Part shown: piece by piece, positions 52,764 to 63,651 of the stretch
How the letters are laid out: each line of letters starts with the position of its first letter
How positions within the stretch are numbered: the stretch's first letter is position 1
Source of the DNA: Nemophila menziesii
Taxonomy: Eukaryota > Streptophyta > Magnoliopsida > Boraginales > Hydrophyllaceae
Direction of reading: 5' to 3'
Length of the DNA stretch: 64,000 nt
Assembly: GCA_029959085.1 (NCBI GenBank)
Contig: JARWIR010000039.1
Location: forward strand, 6,014,001-6,078,000
Notes under the pieces: generated by a model
The model's input: only the letters and a program-made list of their open reading frames with translations
Told to the model about the DNA's origin: nothing
Databases searched by the model: none
Made by a program: the position numbers and the translations under genes

Positions 52764-52800
52764 GAGTATTTATATAATAAAGTAGTATACACCTAACTCT
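52764..52800 (+). promoter_or_regulatory. Conserved TATA-rich block (gagtatttatataataaagt)
   Basis: A run of about 37 bases containing tatttatataataaagtag and ending in cacctaactct is nearly invariant in seven units: also near 8993, 16163, 21117, 27610, 33893 and 40765. Variants occur twice in Helitron 2 (about 24335 and 24757). It resembles a TATA-box region, and its conservation stands out from the drifting DNA around it. No transcript or gene downstream is visible, so a promoter role is only a guess. Confidence 0.3.
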
Positions 52801-55234
52801 TCCTATTAAAACTCAAAATCCCCAAAAACATCTCATAATTCCCATTAATTTCTCATCTTCTCGTTTAACATCACATCACCCTCCCTTTTTATTATCGTAA
52901 CATTTGTAAAAGTAGAATTAACTGTTCAGAAATATCTTCAAGAACGGTTCATATCTAGTGCTTATATATTTCATATATAAACTCTTCTTCAGTAGTGGTA
53001 GTTATGATTGAGTATGAAACCGACGTAAATCGATCAAAGAAAATGACAAAATGGAGGCTTTTCTTTATTTAGGCCCATCATTTGTCGATTTTTTAAGCAA
53101 ACTATTTATAAGTTCTGCTTGCTTTATTTAAACCCACATCAACTCGCTCGCTGTCATTTCATATTTCTCTCCAACAATATTAATGTATCATATTTTTATA
53201 TACTATCATAACTAATTAAAGAATTCAATACTATTACACCAAAATTATATAATAAATAATTTGTTTAAAAATTATTTATACCATATTTATATATATGTCT
53301 AAGTATTTAACATATTTATATTGATTTATATTTTTTGTATAGATCTATATATTTTTATTATTGATCTTGCAAAATTTTATATTATATATATGTATACATA
53401 TATTCATATATTGTTTATTTTATTATATAAGAATATATAGGCATATATTTTTTAAAATATATTTTTGTATTTTTTATAGTTTGCAAATATGCATCTTTTC
53501 ACATACACACATATATATATATATATATATTTGTATTTCATTAATTTATTCTATAAAGACATAAATAAATATATTAAACACATCTATATATAACAAATAG
53601 ATTTATATATTTATTTTCTTTAAATTTGTATGAAATATTTGTTGGTTGGTATATTATGTATCTGTCTTAAAAATATGTTTATGTAGGTACGATTTATTAA
53701 ATGGTAGTGAATAAAAAATTTCTAAATAGAAAGTAAAAAACAATTAATGAATCAATCCACAGACACATGTATTATATTTCAATTTAAATTTTATGTAATG
53801 TACATGTAACTTTTCATATTTTATCATATTTCAAACAAACATGTGTATTAGATTTGAATTAAGTTTCATTAAAAGTTATTAATTAACAATCTAAATATTT
53901 GTTTCATATTTGAGATAATAACGATTATGGTGTATTCATTAGAAATTCTATAAGAATCTTATGGATTTTAAAAACTCTATAGGATTTGTAGACTCATTGG
54001 TGCGTTTTATGTTTTTAATCTTGTACAAAATTTGACTAATGTTACAATATCATGTATAGACGTTGTCAAATTATATTAATACATAAAGGAATCAGTAATA
54101 CTCATGTCTTATAAGGATAAAAATATGGGCTAAAAAATTGAAAATGTTATTCTACACATTTATACGTCTATTGAAAATAAAATAAAATGAACTATTCCTA
54201 ATATACTAACTTGTATTACACGCTAAGAGACTAGTTATGTCATAACTAATTAGTTTTTGATATATTTATATCATATTCATAACTGCTTACAAGCTTATAA
54301 CATAGATAAATAAAGCTTATCATTTTATTATTTGTGACAATTAAATTATGTAGTTAACAATGAGGTTAATTACACAATGTGTATGAAAATAACACAAAAT
54401 CTATGTTATGTGTGATCCAGTTGCATTTATTGACTCTACCCCAATATACCAAATACTCAATCGACATCTACATTCTAAAATATGAGTGGGTTTGACTTAG
54501 ATATACGTGTGCTATCTCAATGATTTAGTTGCTCATTATAATTATGGTTATGTCACATGTATGGTGTAGGTTTTTTTGATAGTCATTTCAATCACAACTA
54601 TTTGCATACGGTATTAATATATTACAAAACAAAATCAAGAGAATTAATTTGTTTAGCGGGTATACAAAGATCTCCCATCCTTCATGATTTTGTAGAATCC
54701 ACTTTTGGAGCACCTACAATTCATTATTTCCGCAACAATAACCATTTTATCAAACATAACCATAATATCAATGACAAAATTTTTATAACCTGGATACAAA
54801 ACTTGTCGACAATAATTTCACAATCTTGTAACAATAAAAAAGAGGGTATGTTTTTAATTGTCACCTTTCGTTTTGTTCTCACTACACAGACAATCAATGA
54901 TTAAAGTTACAGGCTTTTCCGTAGAATTAATTTATTTTAAATGATTATCAAAATGTTGTCGACTTTATTTTATTTTATGTTCAGCTCCCTAAAATGCCAT
55001 AATGTTACCTTCTTCAAAATTTCATATAGTAAAAGTTGTGGCCAACACTACATTTCTAGTTTATCCAACTATTCCCTACTAACAATAAAATACAAATACA
55101 AAATTAAACCCCAAATTAGTTTTGAGTTAATTGCATTATATTACCATATATTATTAAAAAACAATTCTACATTTTTCGACGTTTTTAAAAAAATTAGACT
55201 ATACAACTCTATATTTATTTATGAAATAATTCTA

Positions 55235-55393
55235 TCCAATATTGGATTGTCCAATACCAATCGTACTATGAGACATACCCTATATTTATGTCATTTAAAA
55301 ACTAATTAAGTAACTACCTAGTTTACCTATGATATTTGTTTTATCAATATAATTAATGGTTAAGATGATAATATTGGACAAACCAATATAGGA
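55235..55393. repeat. 159-bp inverted-repeat (MITE-like) block, unit 9 copy, best preserved
   Basis: The left end tccaatattggattgtccaa and the right end (reverse complement tcctatattggtttgtccaa) match at all but two of 20 bases. This is the clearest of the six copies. Confidence 0.55.
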
Positions 55394-56554
55394 TGGGAGT
55401 CTTACCCTATTAATTTTCAGTACATGTTTTCTGAATTTGATGTCAACTTTAAAGTATTGATGAGAACTATTGGGAAAGAGTTAGACACCGGTTGAATACC
55501 ATTAGATAACCATTTAAATCTAGTTTACGTGGCCCGTAAACATAATTCAATTCAAAGTTAGCCAGGAATCTATGGACGTTTTCTATGAAATGACTAAGGC
55601 CATCTAGTTTTTGTAAAAAAAACCATTAGTCAAGATTTTTACTAGGTTGAAACCATACTGACCATAGAAAGAGAGCTAAAAAAAATTACACTATAAATTA
55701 GCTTTTGAACTCGTTATGATAAAAACGCAATTGAAGATAAAGTCAAATGAAAAGAAAGGAGAAGTCATTAACATCTTCATCATAATCAAATCATTGTAAG
55801 ACTTTAACTTTTTATTTATTAAACTTTATTCTTTAATTATGATTATGATTAACTATGTATTGTTAACGAGATACTCTCTTCATTAGTTTTGGACGATTAC
55901 TTACAAACCCTAGAATTATGAATCGAGGCTTTTTGTATGAATTTAAGGTTTTTGCTTAATTGATATTTATTAATACGTAATTTATTATCTTGTATATTTT
56001 TTTTTCATTATAAAGTCCACTTAATTTATTAGCCCTAGTTTATGAATTGGGAGGGGAATTTTAAAGGTGGAAGTAGCTATTAGAGGTGTTTATTTCTAAT
56101 CGAATAAAAATAATATAGAAATTTACATAGCCGTTAAAAGAGTTAAATTCATTAGTGCCTAATTAATATGTAGGAATATACATGTGATGTTTAGGTGACT
56201 TATTGAGTCACTATTAATGTGAATAGTAAACATCGCTCTCATTTGAATTAACTAGAGGCTTAGGTGATATCTAGATTCCCGATTAATATGAATAGTAAAC
56301 ATAGTCTTATTCCCGACTAATGTGAATAGTAAACATTGTCTTATTCTTTTACTCTTATTAATTATTGAAACCAAAACCAATATATATTATTTTGTTACAT
56401 AACATTTCATTCAACGTCATTAAACACAAACTATAAGTTTTACGATGCCTATGGAGATGATAAAATATTTACTTTACTACTTGGAATGATCCATAAAATT
56501 TTATGCACACTAGGGGGATACCAAGTTTTTTAGCATCGTTGTCGTGGATTGCAT

Positions 56555-57690
56555 TAAAGGTTAAGGTAATGGTTAATGTTAATGTTAATTTTAAGGATTA
56601 AGGTATATGGTTTAACGTTTAGGTTTAAGGTTCAAGGTTCAAGGTTCATGGTTAAGGTTAAAATAGTTAAGATGAAGGTGAAGGTTAATTTTAAGGTTAA
56701 GATTTAAGATTAACGTTAAGGTTAAGTTTATGGTTTAAGTGTTAAGGTATAATACTTATGTTTTAAGGAATATGGTTAAAGTTAAGGTTAAGGTCATAGT
56801 GAAAGCAAAACACTATGATATAGTTAAGGTTTACTTCTAAGTTTTACGGTTTAAGGTATAAGATTTGAGGTTAGGGTTAACTTTAAGGTTAAGATTAAGT
56901 TTTAGGTTGATAATAAGGATAAGATTTAGGTTAAGGTAAATATTAGGGTCAAGATTAAGGTTAAGGTTGAGATTAAGGTTATGATTAAGATTAAGATTAA
57001 AGTTAATATTAAGGTCATGGCTAAGTCAAAGTTTAGTTTTAAGTTTAAGGTTATGGTTAAGCCTAAAGTAAAGGTTAATGTTAGGTTAATGTTAAGAATA
57101 AGATTGAGAATATGGTTAAGGTTAATAGTTAACCTTTAGAGGTTCAGGTTAAGGTTAAGGAGTAAAGGGTTAAGGTTAAGGTTAAGGTTATGGTTAAGAT
57201 TAAACTTAATTATAAGTTAAATTTTATTGTTTAGGTTAAGTTTCATTTAACATTAAGGATAAGGGTAAGGTTAACGTTAAGATTAAGTTTAAGGAAAAGG
57301 AAAAGGTTAGGGCTAAGTCTAGAGATAAGGATAAGGCTAAGGTAAAGACTAAGGATAAGGCTAAGGCTAAGGATAGGGATAGGGATGAGTCTTCATTTTA
57401 TTAAGGTTAAAGTAAAGATTTAAAACTTAAAGGATAGGGTTAGGGTTAGGGTTAATGTTAAGGTGATAAGATTTAAGGTTTAAGATCATATGTCAACACA
57501 ATATTTTTTCATCTGGTTAAGATTAGAATTGAGGTTTAAATAGTGTTAGGGTAAAGGTTAAAATTAAGTTTAGGTTTAAGATTATGATGAAAGTTATGTT
57601 TCAACTTTCAAGTTTAAATTTCAAGATTTAAGGTAAAGTATACGATTTAGTATTAATTTAAAGTGTACGGTTAAACTTATGGATTAATTT
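56555..57690 (+). repeat. Telomere-like TTAAGG tract, unit 9
   Basis: About 1.1 kb of degenerate GGTTAA hexamers. It shares its opening with unit 8 and has 'gaaagcaaaacactatgata' at 56800. It includes a patch of 'gggttagggtta' at 57436, the nearest thing here to canonical telomere text, over only two or three units. Confidence 0.85.
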
Positions 57691-58834
57691 CCGGTAAACG
57701 TGATTTTTTATTATATTAACACATATCCCAATATTTTTAATATTATGGTTCATGATTTTTAATTTCTTGTACACATTTGGTTAATGCTTAAGAAATATTT
57801 TTTGTATTTAACTTTCATGATTTTTTTTTATTTAAATTTTATTGTTCGTGGTTTAAGACAGTTGTTCACTTTTTATGGGTTATGAAAAAGAAAACGTGTG
57901 TTGTATTAAACAAACCAAGATTTCCTATGTGAGCCTTTAAAATAAGATTTTTTCCCATTGACAAATATTAAACATAAGTATCCTTGGTAAATTTCAGATA
58001 TCCAACAAATGTCTAATGGAGTGGGATAAGAGACAATTAAGATTTCTTTTCTTAGTAAAAAAAAATTATTTCCATTATTGAGACTTAGTAAATTAAGTTT
58101 CACAAACATGTTCCTCTTTTATGTAAAGGAGACCTAACGTTTAAAAAAGTATATTTTATCATATACATATATAGTGGTAAAAGCTAAATAATTTAAAAAA
58201 TCACAACCATAATAAACATATACATAAAAAATTGAATGTAAATGTATTAAAAAATTATTTAATATTCAATTATATTTTCCAATAAATTGTAATTGTTTCG
58301 ACGTAAAAATAATAATTATATATTAATAATTATAGATGTATTTTTTTTTTGTTTGAAAGAAAAAATATGTGCAAAAATAGAAAAATAAATCCATTGAGTG
58401 AATTCAAGGAGTGTAGACGATGTTGATCATCTTTTATGTAGATGATCAGATCTATTTAATAAAAACATGCTTAATACTATTAAACATGCTTAATACTATA
58501 GATTCACGAGCTTTGATCAACACTTGTTATGTAAGTAGATAAGTATAATTAGATAAACCACATTAATACATTTATTTTATGGGATTATAACTATAAAAAT
58601 ACAATTTTTATGAGATTTTCAAATATATTAAATATAAATATAACATATAATTAAATAGTATAAGGTCCCATAAAATTAATTATATGTTTTTTGAAGCAAT
58701 ATAAAGGGATAAATCTGAGCCATATTTTATGTTGAGAGATTTAAGGGCTCTAAAGCGATCACACCCGTCTTTTTTATGTACTAATATTTGTCACAGATGA
58801 TCAAATATCAAGACAATCAATTTTCATCTAGTTT

Positions 58835-59075
58835 AGATTAGAATTGGGGTTTAAACCTTAAGTGTAAGGATAAGGTTAGGGTTAGGATAAATGTTTAAAT
58901 TGAGGTTAAGTTTAAAGTTATGATGAAAGTTAGGTTTCAAGTTTAAAGTTCATAATTTAAGGTAAAGTGTACGAATTAGTGATAAGTTTAAGCGTATTGT
59001 TTAGGTTAAGGTTTAAATGTAAGGTCAAGGTTAAGGTTTAAATGTAAGGTTAAGGTTACGGTAAACATTATTTTT
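58835..59075 (+). repeat. Second TTAAGG tract piece, unit 9
   Basis: It matches the last 250 bases of the unit 3 tract ('aattggggtttaaacctta' at 58851 and 14063). It is joined to the end of a hairpin-upstream block at about 58797, another fusion of non-equivalent blocks. Confidence 0.8.
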
Positions 59076-59908
59076 TATTATATTAACATATACCAAAATA
59101 TATTTAAGTTTGTGGTTCTTGATTTTTAATTTCTTGTACATACTTTTTATGCTTATATAAAATTTATTGTGTTTAGCTTGCACACATTTTAATCAAAAAT
59201 TAATTCAAATTTCATTGTGTGTGGTTCAAGATTCAAGGTTCTCCTTTTATGGGTCATGGAAAAGGAAAAATTATGTTATATTAACATGGAAACAAACCAA
59301 GATCCCATATCTAAGCCTTTAAAATAAGTTTTGCTTCATTGAAGGGCATCAAACCTATGTGTACTATGTGAAAATAGGATATCCAACACGCAAGGATAAC
59401 CAAAATTTATAATACTATGTATAGTGTGTATGGATTGGGATAAGATTCAGTTATGTTTTCTTGTATTCGTGAAAAATAATTATTGTACTTAATGTGTATT
59501 GGTAACTTATGGTTTACATACGATCATGTTTGTCTTTTAAGTAAAAGAAACATGACGATTAAATAAATTTATTTTATCACAAAAAATACAGAAAAAATTG
59601 AACATAAATTTATTGATTATTCTTTAAATATTAAAATATTGATGTTGTTACCTTTTCTTAATATACAATTATATCTTCCAATAAATTATAGTTGCTTTGA
59701 TACAAAAATAATAATTATATGATAATAATTACATAAGCTAATTTTTTTCTTTGAAATAAAAAAATAGGATAATAACCAATTAATTACGAATTCTCAAATT
59801 TTATTCCGAAAAAATGATTGTCATATTTACTTTCCACTATTACCCTTAATGTAATTTTAATTTTTTATTTTTATTATATATATATATTTTTTCGTTTTAT
59901 TATAAAAG

Positions 59909-60060
59909 CCGACCACCACCACCTCATAAATTCTCCATCGACCACCACCTCCACTCCGACCACCACCCCATCACAACCACCTAACCCCTACCACCATTCC
60001 CACCACCTCCACAACCACCCCCTCCCCAACCCACCACCCCCACCTACCACCATTATTCTC
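59909..60060. repeat. C-rich CACCACC tract with a G-quadruplex motif, unit 9
   Basis: The tract is related to 39606-39765, sharing 'accacctcataaattctcca' with one or two changes. At 60018-60041 the C runs are 5, 4, 3 and 5 long with spacers of 1, 2 and 4 bases, the same layout as in unit 7. The 103-codon frame here is low-complexity and I do not call it a gene. Confidence 0.8.
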
Positions 60061-60135
60061 CGTCGACCAAAACCTTCGCCTTTTTACCAACAACGACTAG
60101 TTTCGTCACCACCAATCAACACCAAATAATTTCTT

Positions 60136-60335
60136 CACACGCGTGTCATGATTTTTTTTTTAAATTAATAACTAATTAAAAAAATTGTAAAAATTAAAAA
60201 ATTTAATTTTTTGACGAGACAAATTAATAATTACGTCTATGATTTTTTATATTTTTTTGAATTTATTTATTTATTTTCAAATTTCGATAATCAAATTTAT
60301 GTGTTGTTACAACACACTGAAAAAGATTTTGTCAA
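60136..60335 (+). repeat. Solo copy of a foldback-element arm
   Basis: It starts 'cacacgcgtgtcatg' and runs through 'ttttttgacgagacaa' to 'tttatgtgttgttacaaca'. The order matches the left arm of the foldback element at 60599 (cacgcgcgtgtctg, tttttgacaaagcaag, ttttatgtgttcctacaa). It ends where the SINE begins, so it may be an older element cut short, or the result of an insertion between two copies. Confidence 0.65.
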
Positions 60336-60339
60336 CGCT

Positions 60340-60598
60340 CGAACCCCTCCTTGAACATGAATTAGCTCAACTGCCTAGAGACTTACTATTTCTTCAGCAC
60401 TCAAGGGGGAGGTCTAGAGTTCGAATACTCTCCCTAACGTGTGTAAAGTAAGAGGTACAATGTTCAAACCCCTCCCTGAACATGGTAACCTAATTCTGAA
60501 TTACTTCACAATATACATGGGAGACGTGTATATCCCTGTGGGATAAGTCGTGGTGCGCGAAAGCAATCCCAGATCACACATGTACCCAAAAAAAAAAA
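60340..60598 (+). mobile_element. tRNA-derived SINE with poly(A) tail
   Basis: An A box (TAGCTCAACTG, 60363-60373) and a B box (GTTCGAATACT, 60419-60429) lie about 56 bases apart, the internal Pol III promoter of a tRNA-derived SINE. The body ends in 'gggataagtcg', a text style common near plant SINE 3' ends, and then an A run at 60588-60598. 'gaacccctccttgaacatg' before the A box recurs as 'caaacccctccctgaacatg' near 60465. I could not find a convincing target duplication, so the exact 5' end is uncertain. The 70-codon frame across it is not a gene. Confidence 0.7.
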
Positions 60599-61510
60599 TT
60601 CAAACACCACAACACGCGCGTGTCTGTTAATTTTTATATAAAAAATCATAATTAAATTCAAAAGAATCAAAAAAATTAAAAAATTGTACTTTTTGACAAA
60701 GCAAGTAAATTCATATTTATATCATCGAGGTTTTTGATTTTTGATTTTTATTTTTACATTTGATATTCAGTTTTATGTGTTCCTACAATACACAAAAATA
60801 TATTTATGTATTTATATAACACATAAAATCATGGAATCAATCTAAAATATTCTTTTCTTTAATAAATTTTTTTTATTAGTTGCATAAACCCTATTTTTAC
60901 TTTTTTTTTACTATCTTGATGTATTATCTTTTTGCCCAACCTATTTTTGTTATTTCTTATGTTGATCCAACATATGAAACACTCATTTGTATATTACAGC
61001 AACACACAAAACCATGTACTCCATTTTAGTTATGCCCTTTTCAGTTTGTGGTTTTGTAACACACAAACTGATTTGTTTGATTAGAAGAGAAAAAATTAAT
61101 GTGTGTGTTACTGTTGTACACAAATAAATGTTTTGTGTATTACAGCAACACAAAAGTAAAAAAGGTTAGACAAAAAGTTTTTACATCAAGACAGTTAAAA
61201 AGAAGTAAAACTAGTGTACATGTGACAAAATAAAGAGAAAAAATGATTTTGTTAAACAAGAGAATGCTTTAATTTGATTTTTGAATTTTTTGCGTTACAC
61301 GAATACATAAATATATTTTTGTGTATTGTAGGAACACATAAAAATAAATATACAAATTTAAAAATCAAAAAAATCAAAAAGAATCAAAAAAATCTGCTGA
61401 AGTAGATATAAATTTGTCCCGTCTAATAAATTTTTTATTCTTTTGGATTTTATTATGATTTTTTATAAAAAAATTTAAAGATGTGCGCCTGTTGTGGAAT
61501 TTGAAAAACA
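60599..61510. mobile_element. Foldback (long inverted repeat) transposon, about 0.91 kb
   Basis: The two halves are reverse complements from end to centre. The ends are ttcaaacaccacaacacgcg (60599) and the inverse of ...ctgttgtggaatttgaa (about 61510). The middle of the arms shares 'gtgttcctacaatacacaaa' with its inverse near 61315. Near the centre cagtttgtg (61042) faces cacaaactg (61062). The symmetry axis is about 61055, equal to the midpoint of the outer ends. Arms of about 450 bases with almost no loop and no coding capacity are typical of Foldback or MULE-derived MITEs. Transcripts would form long double-stranded RNA. Confidence 0.8.
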
Positions 61511-61681
61511 AGTCAAAGTACCAAAGTCAAACTAAGTCAAAGTCAAACCAAACCAAACCAAAATAAAATAAAAGTCTTAATACATAACCAATAAAATAGA
61601 TAAAATAAACACCAACAACAACGATATCTAGAATCTGAGCCGGGTATAAACATCTTCTTCATTCTCGTTCTCGTCACCATA
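61511..61681. other. Spacer between foldback element and pseudogene: no gene
   Basis: It contains short repeats of caaagtcaaac/caaaccaaa (61510-61560) and probable 3' untranslated sequence of the minus-strand pseudogene. The overlapping 72-codon frame (61543-61761) is a shadow of the pseudogene's acidic tail in the wrong frame. Confidence 0.5.
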
Positions 61682-63348
61682 TTAACCATCATCACTATCA
61701 TCACTACTACTATCATCATCTTCTTCATCTTCATCACCGCTAGGAGGAGTGGAGTCCGCATTCATAGGCTGGAGGGGGTCTCGCCTTTCTCTGCCCTCAA
61801 CTGGTTAATATAAGGGATGGAATTACTCACAACAGCCATCGAATAAACTGGAGGCTCGTTGCTAGTAGAGCAACGTTCAGGGCGGGGGAACGGTGGAAGA
61901 CCGCTGGATACTCGGAGCTCGTTAGTCGCCGCCATCATCTCCTCGTGCTGCTCGTTTTGGGCTGGAGTATTCTTAGCTTTCTTCTTCGATTTTCTCGGAT
62001 GGCAAATGCCCGGTATAAAGCTCTTATTCGGTCACCTGATCGCCTTCACGGTGCTCCTCACGTAATCGTATTGCACCTTTTGACTCAAGCCTTGACCATC
62101 GGTTGACTCAGATTGACTCTGAGTCACCTTTTCCGTCATCGCGTCCTTGACCAATTTCTGTTACATAATAAACAAAAAATTAATTAAATTTGACTTAAGA
62201 TGAAAAAATAATTAATAATTAACTTAGAAAAAAAACTTACATCGGCTTTTTCGTAGCCCTCCGACCTCCACTGTTTCGTCTTCTTGCTTTTACCCACCAC
62301 CTCGTAAAAACCACCCACACGCGGAATTGGGATGTCTTGTTGGGTAGCCTCATCCCTGATCACCAGATTCCCTCCCGGGAATAATTCTTCACCCTGTTTC
62401 ATAAAAATAAAAAATATTCAAAATACATAATAAATTAATAATTAAAGAATTTACTTAAATAAAAAACCACCTCGTATAGCATATCCCGAGTTCGGGAATA
62501 CCTCCTCGACCCCGCTCCACTCTTGTTTTTTTGCTTTTCTCGATTCTTTTTATTTTCTTCTGCTTGATGCTACAAAAATTTAAAATTCAATTATTAATAA
62601 AAACTATTATAATTTAAAATATATACTTAAATTAAAAAAATCAAAAGTTCACCTTTGCTTTTCTCGAGCCCCAATACTCACAACACTTAGCCCACACCTC
62701 ATCGGATAACCAATCTGGCTTCAAACCTTTTCTCCAAAACTTCTTCTTCCCGTTATGTTTGTAGTCCTTAAATCTGATCCTCATCGTATCGTCTAGGTTT
62801 CCGTGAATCAAATTCTAGTCATTCCTCTTTCTCCAACTCTTTTTGTTAAAATAATTCTATAAAAAAATATATTGTTTAAATTTAAATTAGAATAATAAAT
62901 TAATTTTAAAAAATATTAACAATTAAATTTGTACCGATAATCTCTTAATCACGGCGTGTTTGTCCGCGTCCGGTACTTTATCCGAAGCCGGGTGATAGGG
63001 TGGAATCCTCTCTCGAACTGTAATGCTGAACACTTGCGAAACGTGGTGCCCGTACTTGCCTGATGGACTCCACGTGTCGTCTAGTATACAAAAATCTACC
63101 AGCAAAGGCCATCCTACAGCTTTTAGTGCCCTCATCGCAGTTTTGAGTGCAGCGCTACCCCTTTTTTTCGTCAAACGGTTTTAACATTGAATTAATTAGT
63201 GTTGACTTTATTTTTTAAGGAATTAATAATTTGAATTTGTTTATTTACCGGGCTGGTTTGCACAGTCGGCTAAATTTCTGTTTGGATTTTTATTTTGTTC
63301 ACTACCACCACCGTCCCCTCCGTGTTGTCTAGTCATCACATCGGCCAT
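61682..63348 (-). pseudogene. Ptta/En/Spm-type plant transposase-associated gene (PF03004-like), six exons, decayed
   Basis: Minus-strand exons with GT..AG borders: 63348-63249, 63160-62935, 62856-62653, 62569-62471, 62393-62241 and 62157-61682. Exons 3, 4 and 5 are 204, 99 and 153 bases, all phase 0. Family-like signatures occur in order: SGKYGHHVSQVFSITVRE then PDADKHAVIKR (exon 2); DYKHNGKKKFWRKG and LSDEVWAKCCEYWGS (exon 3); NKKNREKQKNKSGAGSRRYS (exon 4); LVIRDEATQQD (exon 5). A Lys-rich stretch and an acidic tail, SGDEDEEDDDSSSDDSDDG, end it. This fits the plant 'Transposase_24' family; the role of that protein in transposition is poorly known. Decay is clear: TAG in exon 3 (62817-62815), TGA in exon 6 (62034-62032), a one-base shift before the acidic tail (TGA 61764-61762), and an exon 1/2 junction whose phases do not match. 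No CACTA ends were found around it. Confidence 0.75.
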
Positions 63349-63651
63349 CTAGCATTTTATAGTGAAATTAAAATATAGAATAAAAAAACATAAAAAATAC
63401 TAAATTATTACATCACCAAAAATAAAAACATGAAAATAAAATAAAATAAATTATTACAATCATAAATTAAATAAATCAAATAAATTAAAACATAAATAAA
63501 ACATCGGGAATCTTTCACATCCAATATATAACACACGTACAATCTGTATTATACAAAAACAATTATATTAGTCATATAATAAAATAATTTATAATTTTTT
63601 TAATATTTAAAAAACTATTATTATATAGTAAAATAAATATATTTTTCTTAA
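63349..63651. other. A+T-rich stretch upstream of the pseudogene, nothing recognised
   Basis: It has runs of 'aataaaataaaa' and 'taaattaaataaatcaaata'. It may contain the pseudogene's old promoter, but no motif stands out. Confidence 0.4.

Larger units (their letters stand above)
41763..53684 (+). repeat. Macrosatellite unit 8, compound (11.9 kb, two fused part-units)
   Basis: The first part-unit (41763-47341) has the start block, inverted-repeat block (43285-43443), 'ggacgatctctta' (43890), TTAAGG tract (44574-46055), tRNA-like boxes and the 'gggattataactataatag' block. It then jumps at about 47342 into a second tract piece matching 57360-57690. At about 47918 it jumps back to the block upstream of 'tatgacgatttctta' (48040). 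The second part-unit continues to the start block at 53685. Two unequal fusions explain the extra length. No gene is seen. Confidence 0.75.
1..60130 (+). repeat. Macrosatellite array, head-to-tail units of about 7 kb
   Basis: The same ordered series of sequence blocks recurs along this whole stretch, always in the same orientation. The easiest landmark is the start block aggtaYgatttattaaatgg, seen at 1, about 7788, 9549, 17240, 21722, 34783, 41763 and 53685. A second landmark, 'tatgacgatttctta' followed by 'gaattatgaattgaggc', recurs near 1025, 11930, 18880, 29000, 36520, 43890, 48040 and 55890. Intact spacing is about 7.0-7.7 kb (9549 to 17240 and 34783 to 41763); other spacings reflect internal deletions, block fusions or Helitron insertions. 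No open frame is conserved from unit to unit, so the array looks non-coding. It continues beyond the left edge and ends near 60130. What it does is unknown; a subtelomeric, pericentromeric or sex/B-chromosome satellite would all fit. Confidence 0.9.
53685..60130 (+). repeat. Macrosatellite unit 9, last in the array (6.4 kb)
   Basis: Start block (53685), the 'tgtgatccagttgca' variant (54412), inverted-repeat block (55235-55393), 'ggacgattactta' (55890) and TTAAGG tract (56555-57690) are followed by a block ending near 58790. A second tract piece (58835-59075), tRNA-like text (59346) and a C-rich tract (59909-60060) come next. The array text ends there and does not return before the window ends. 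Confidence 0.8.

Noticed and set aside
54557..54904. 115-codon frame in unit 9 and its partial counterpart in unit 8
   Set aside because: The frame is not preserved in units 3 or 8, has no recognisable motif, and its composition follows the A+T-rich repeat.
57430..57450. Possible canonical telomere repeat (gggttagggttaggg)
   Set aside because: Only two or three units, with hexamer spacing, inside a degenerate TTAAGG tract; not an interstitial TTTAGGG array.
59818..60129. Proline/histidine/threonine-rich frame that could be read as an extensin-like protein
   Set aside because: It is a low-complexity CACCACC tract; the related tract at 39606 is not open in the same way.
1..60130. CRISPR-like array or bacterial island
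   Set aside because: The repeats are kilobases long with no spacers. Helitrons, SINE and introns make this plant nuclear DNA.
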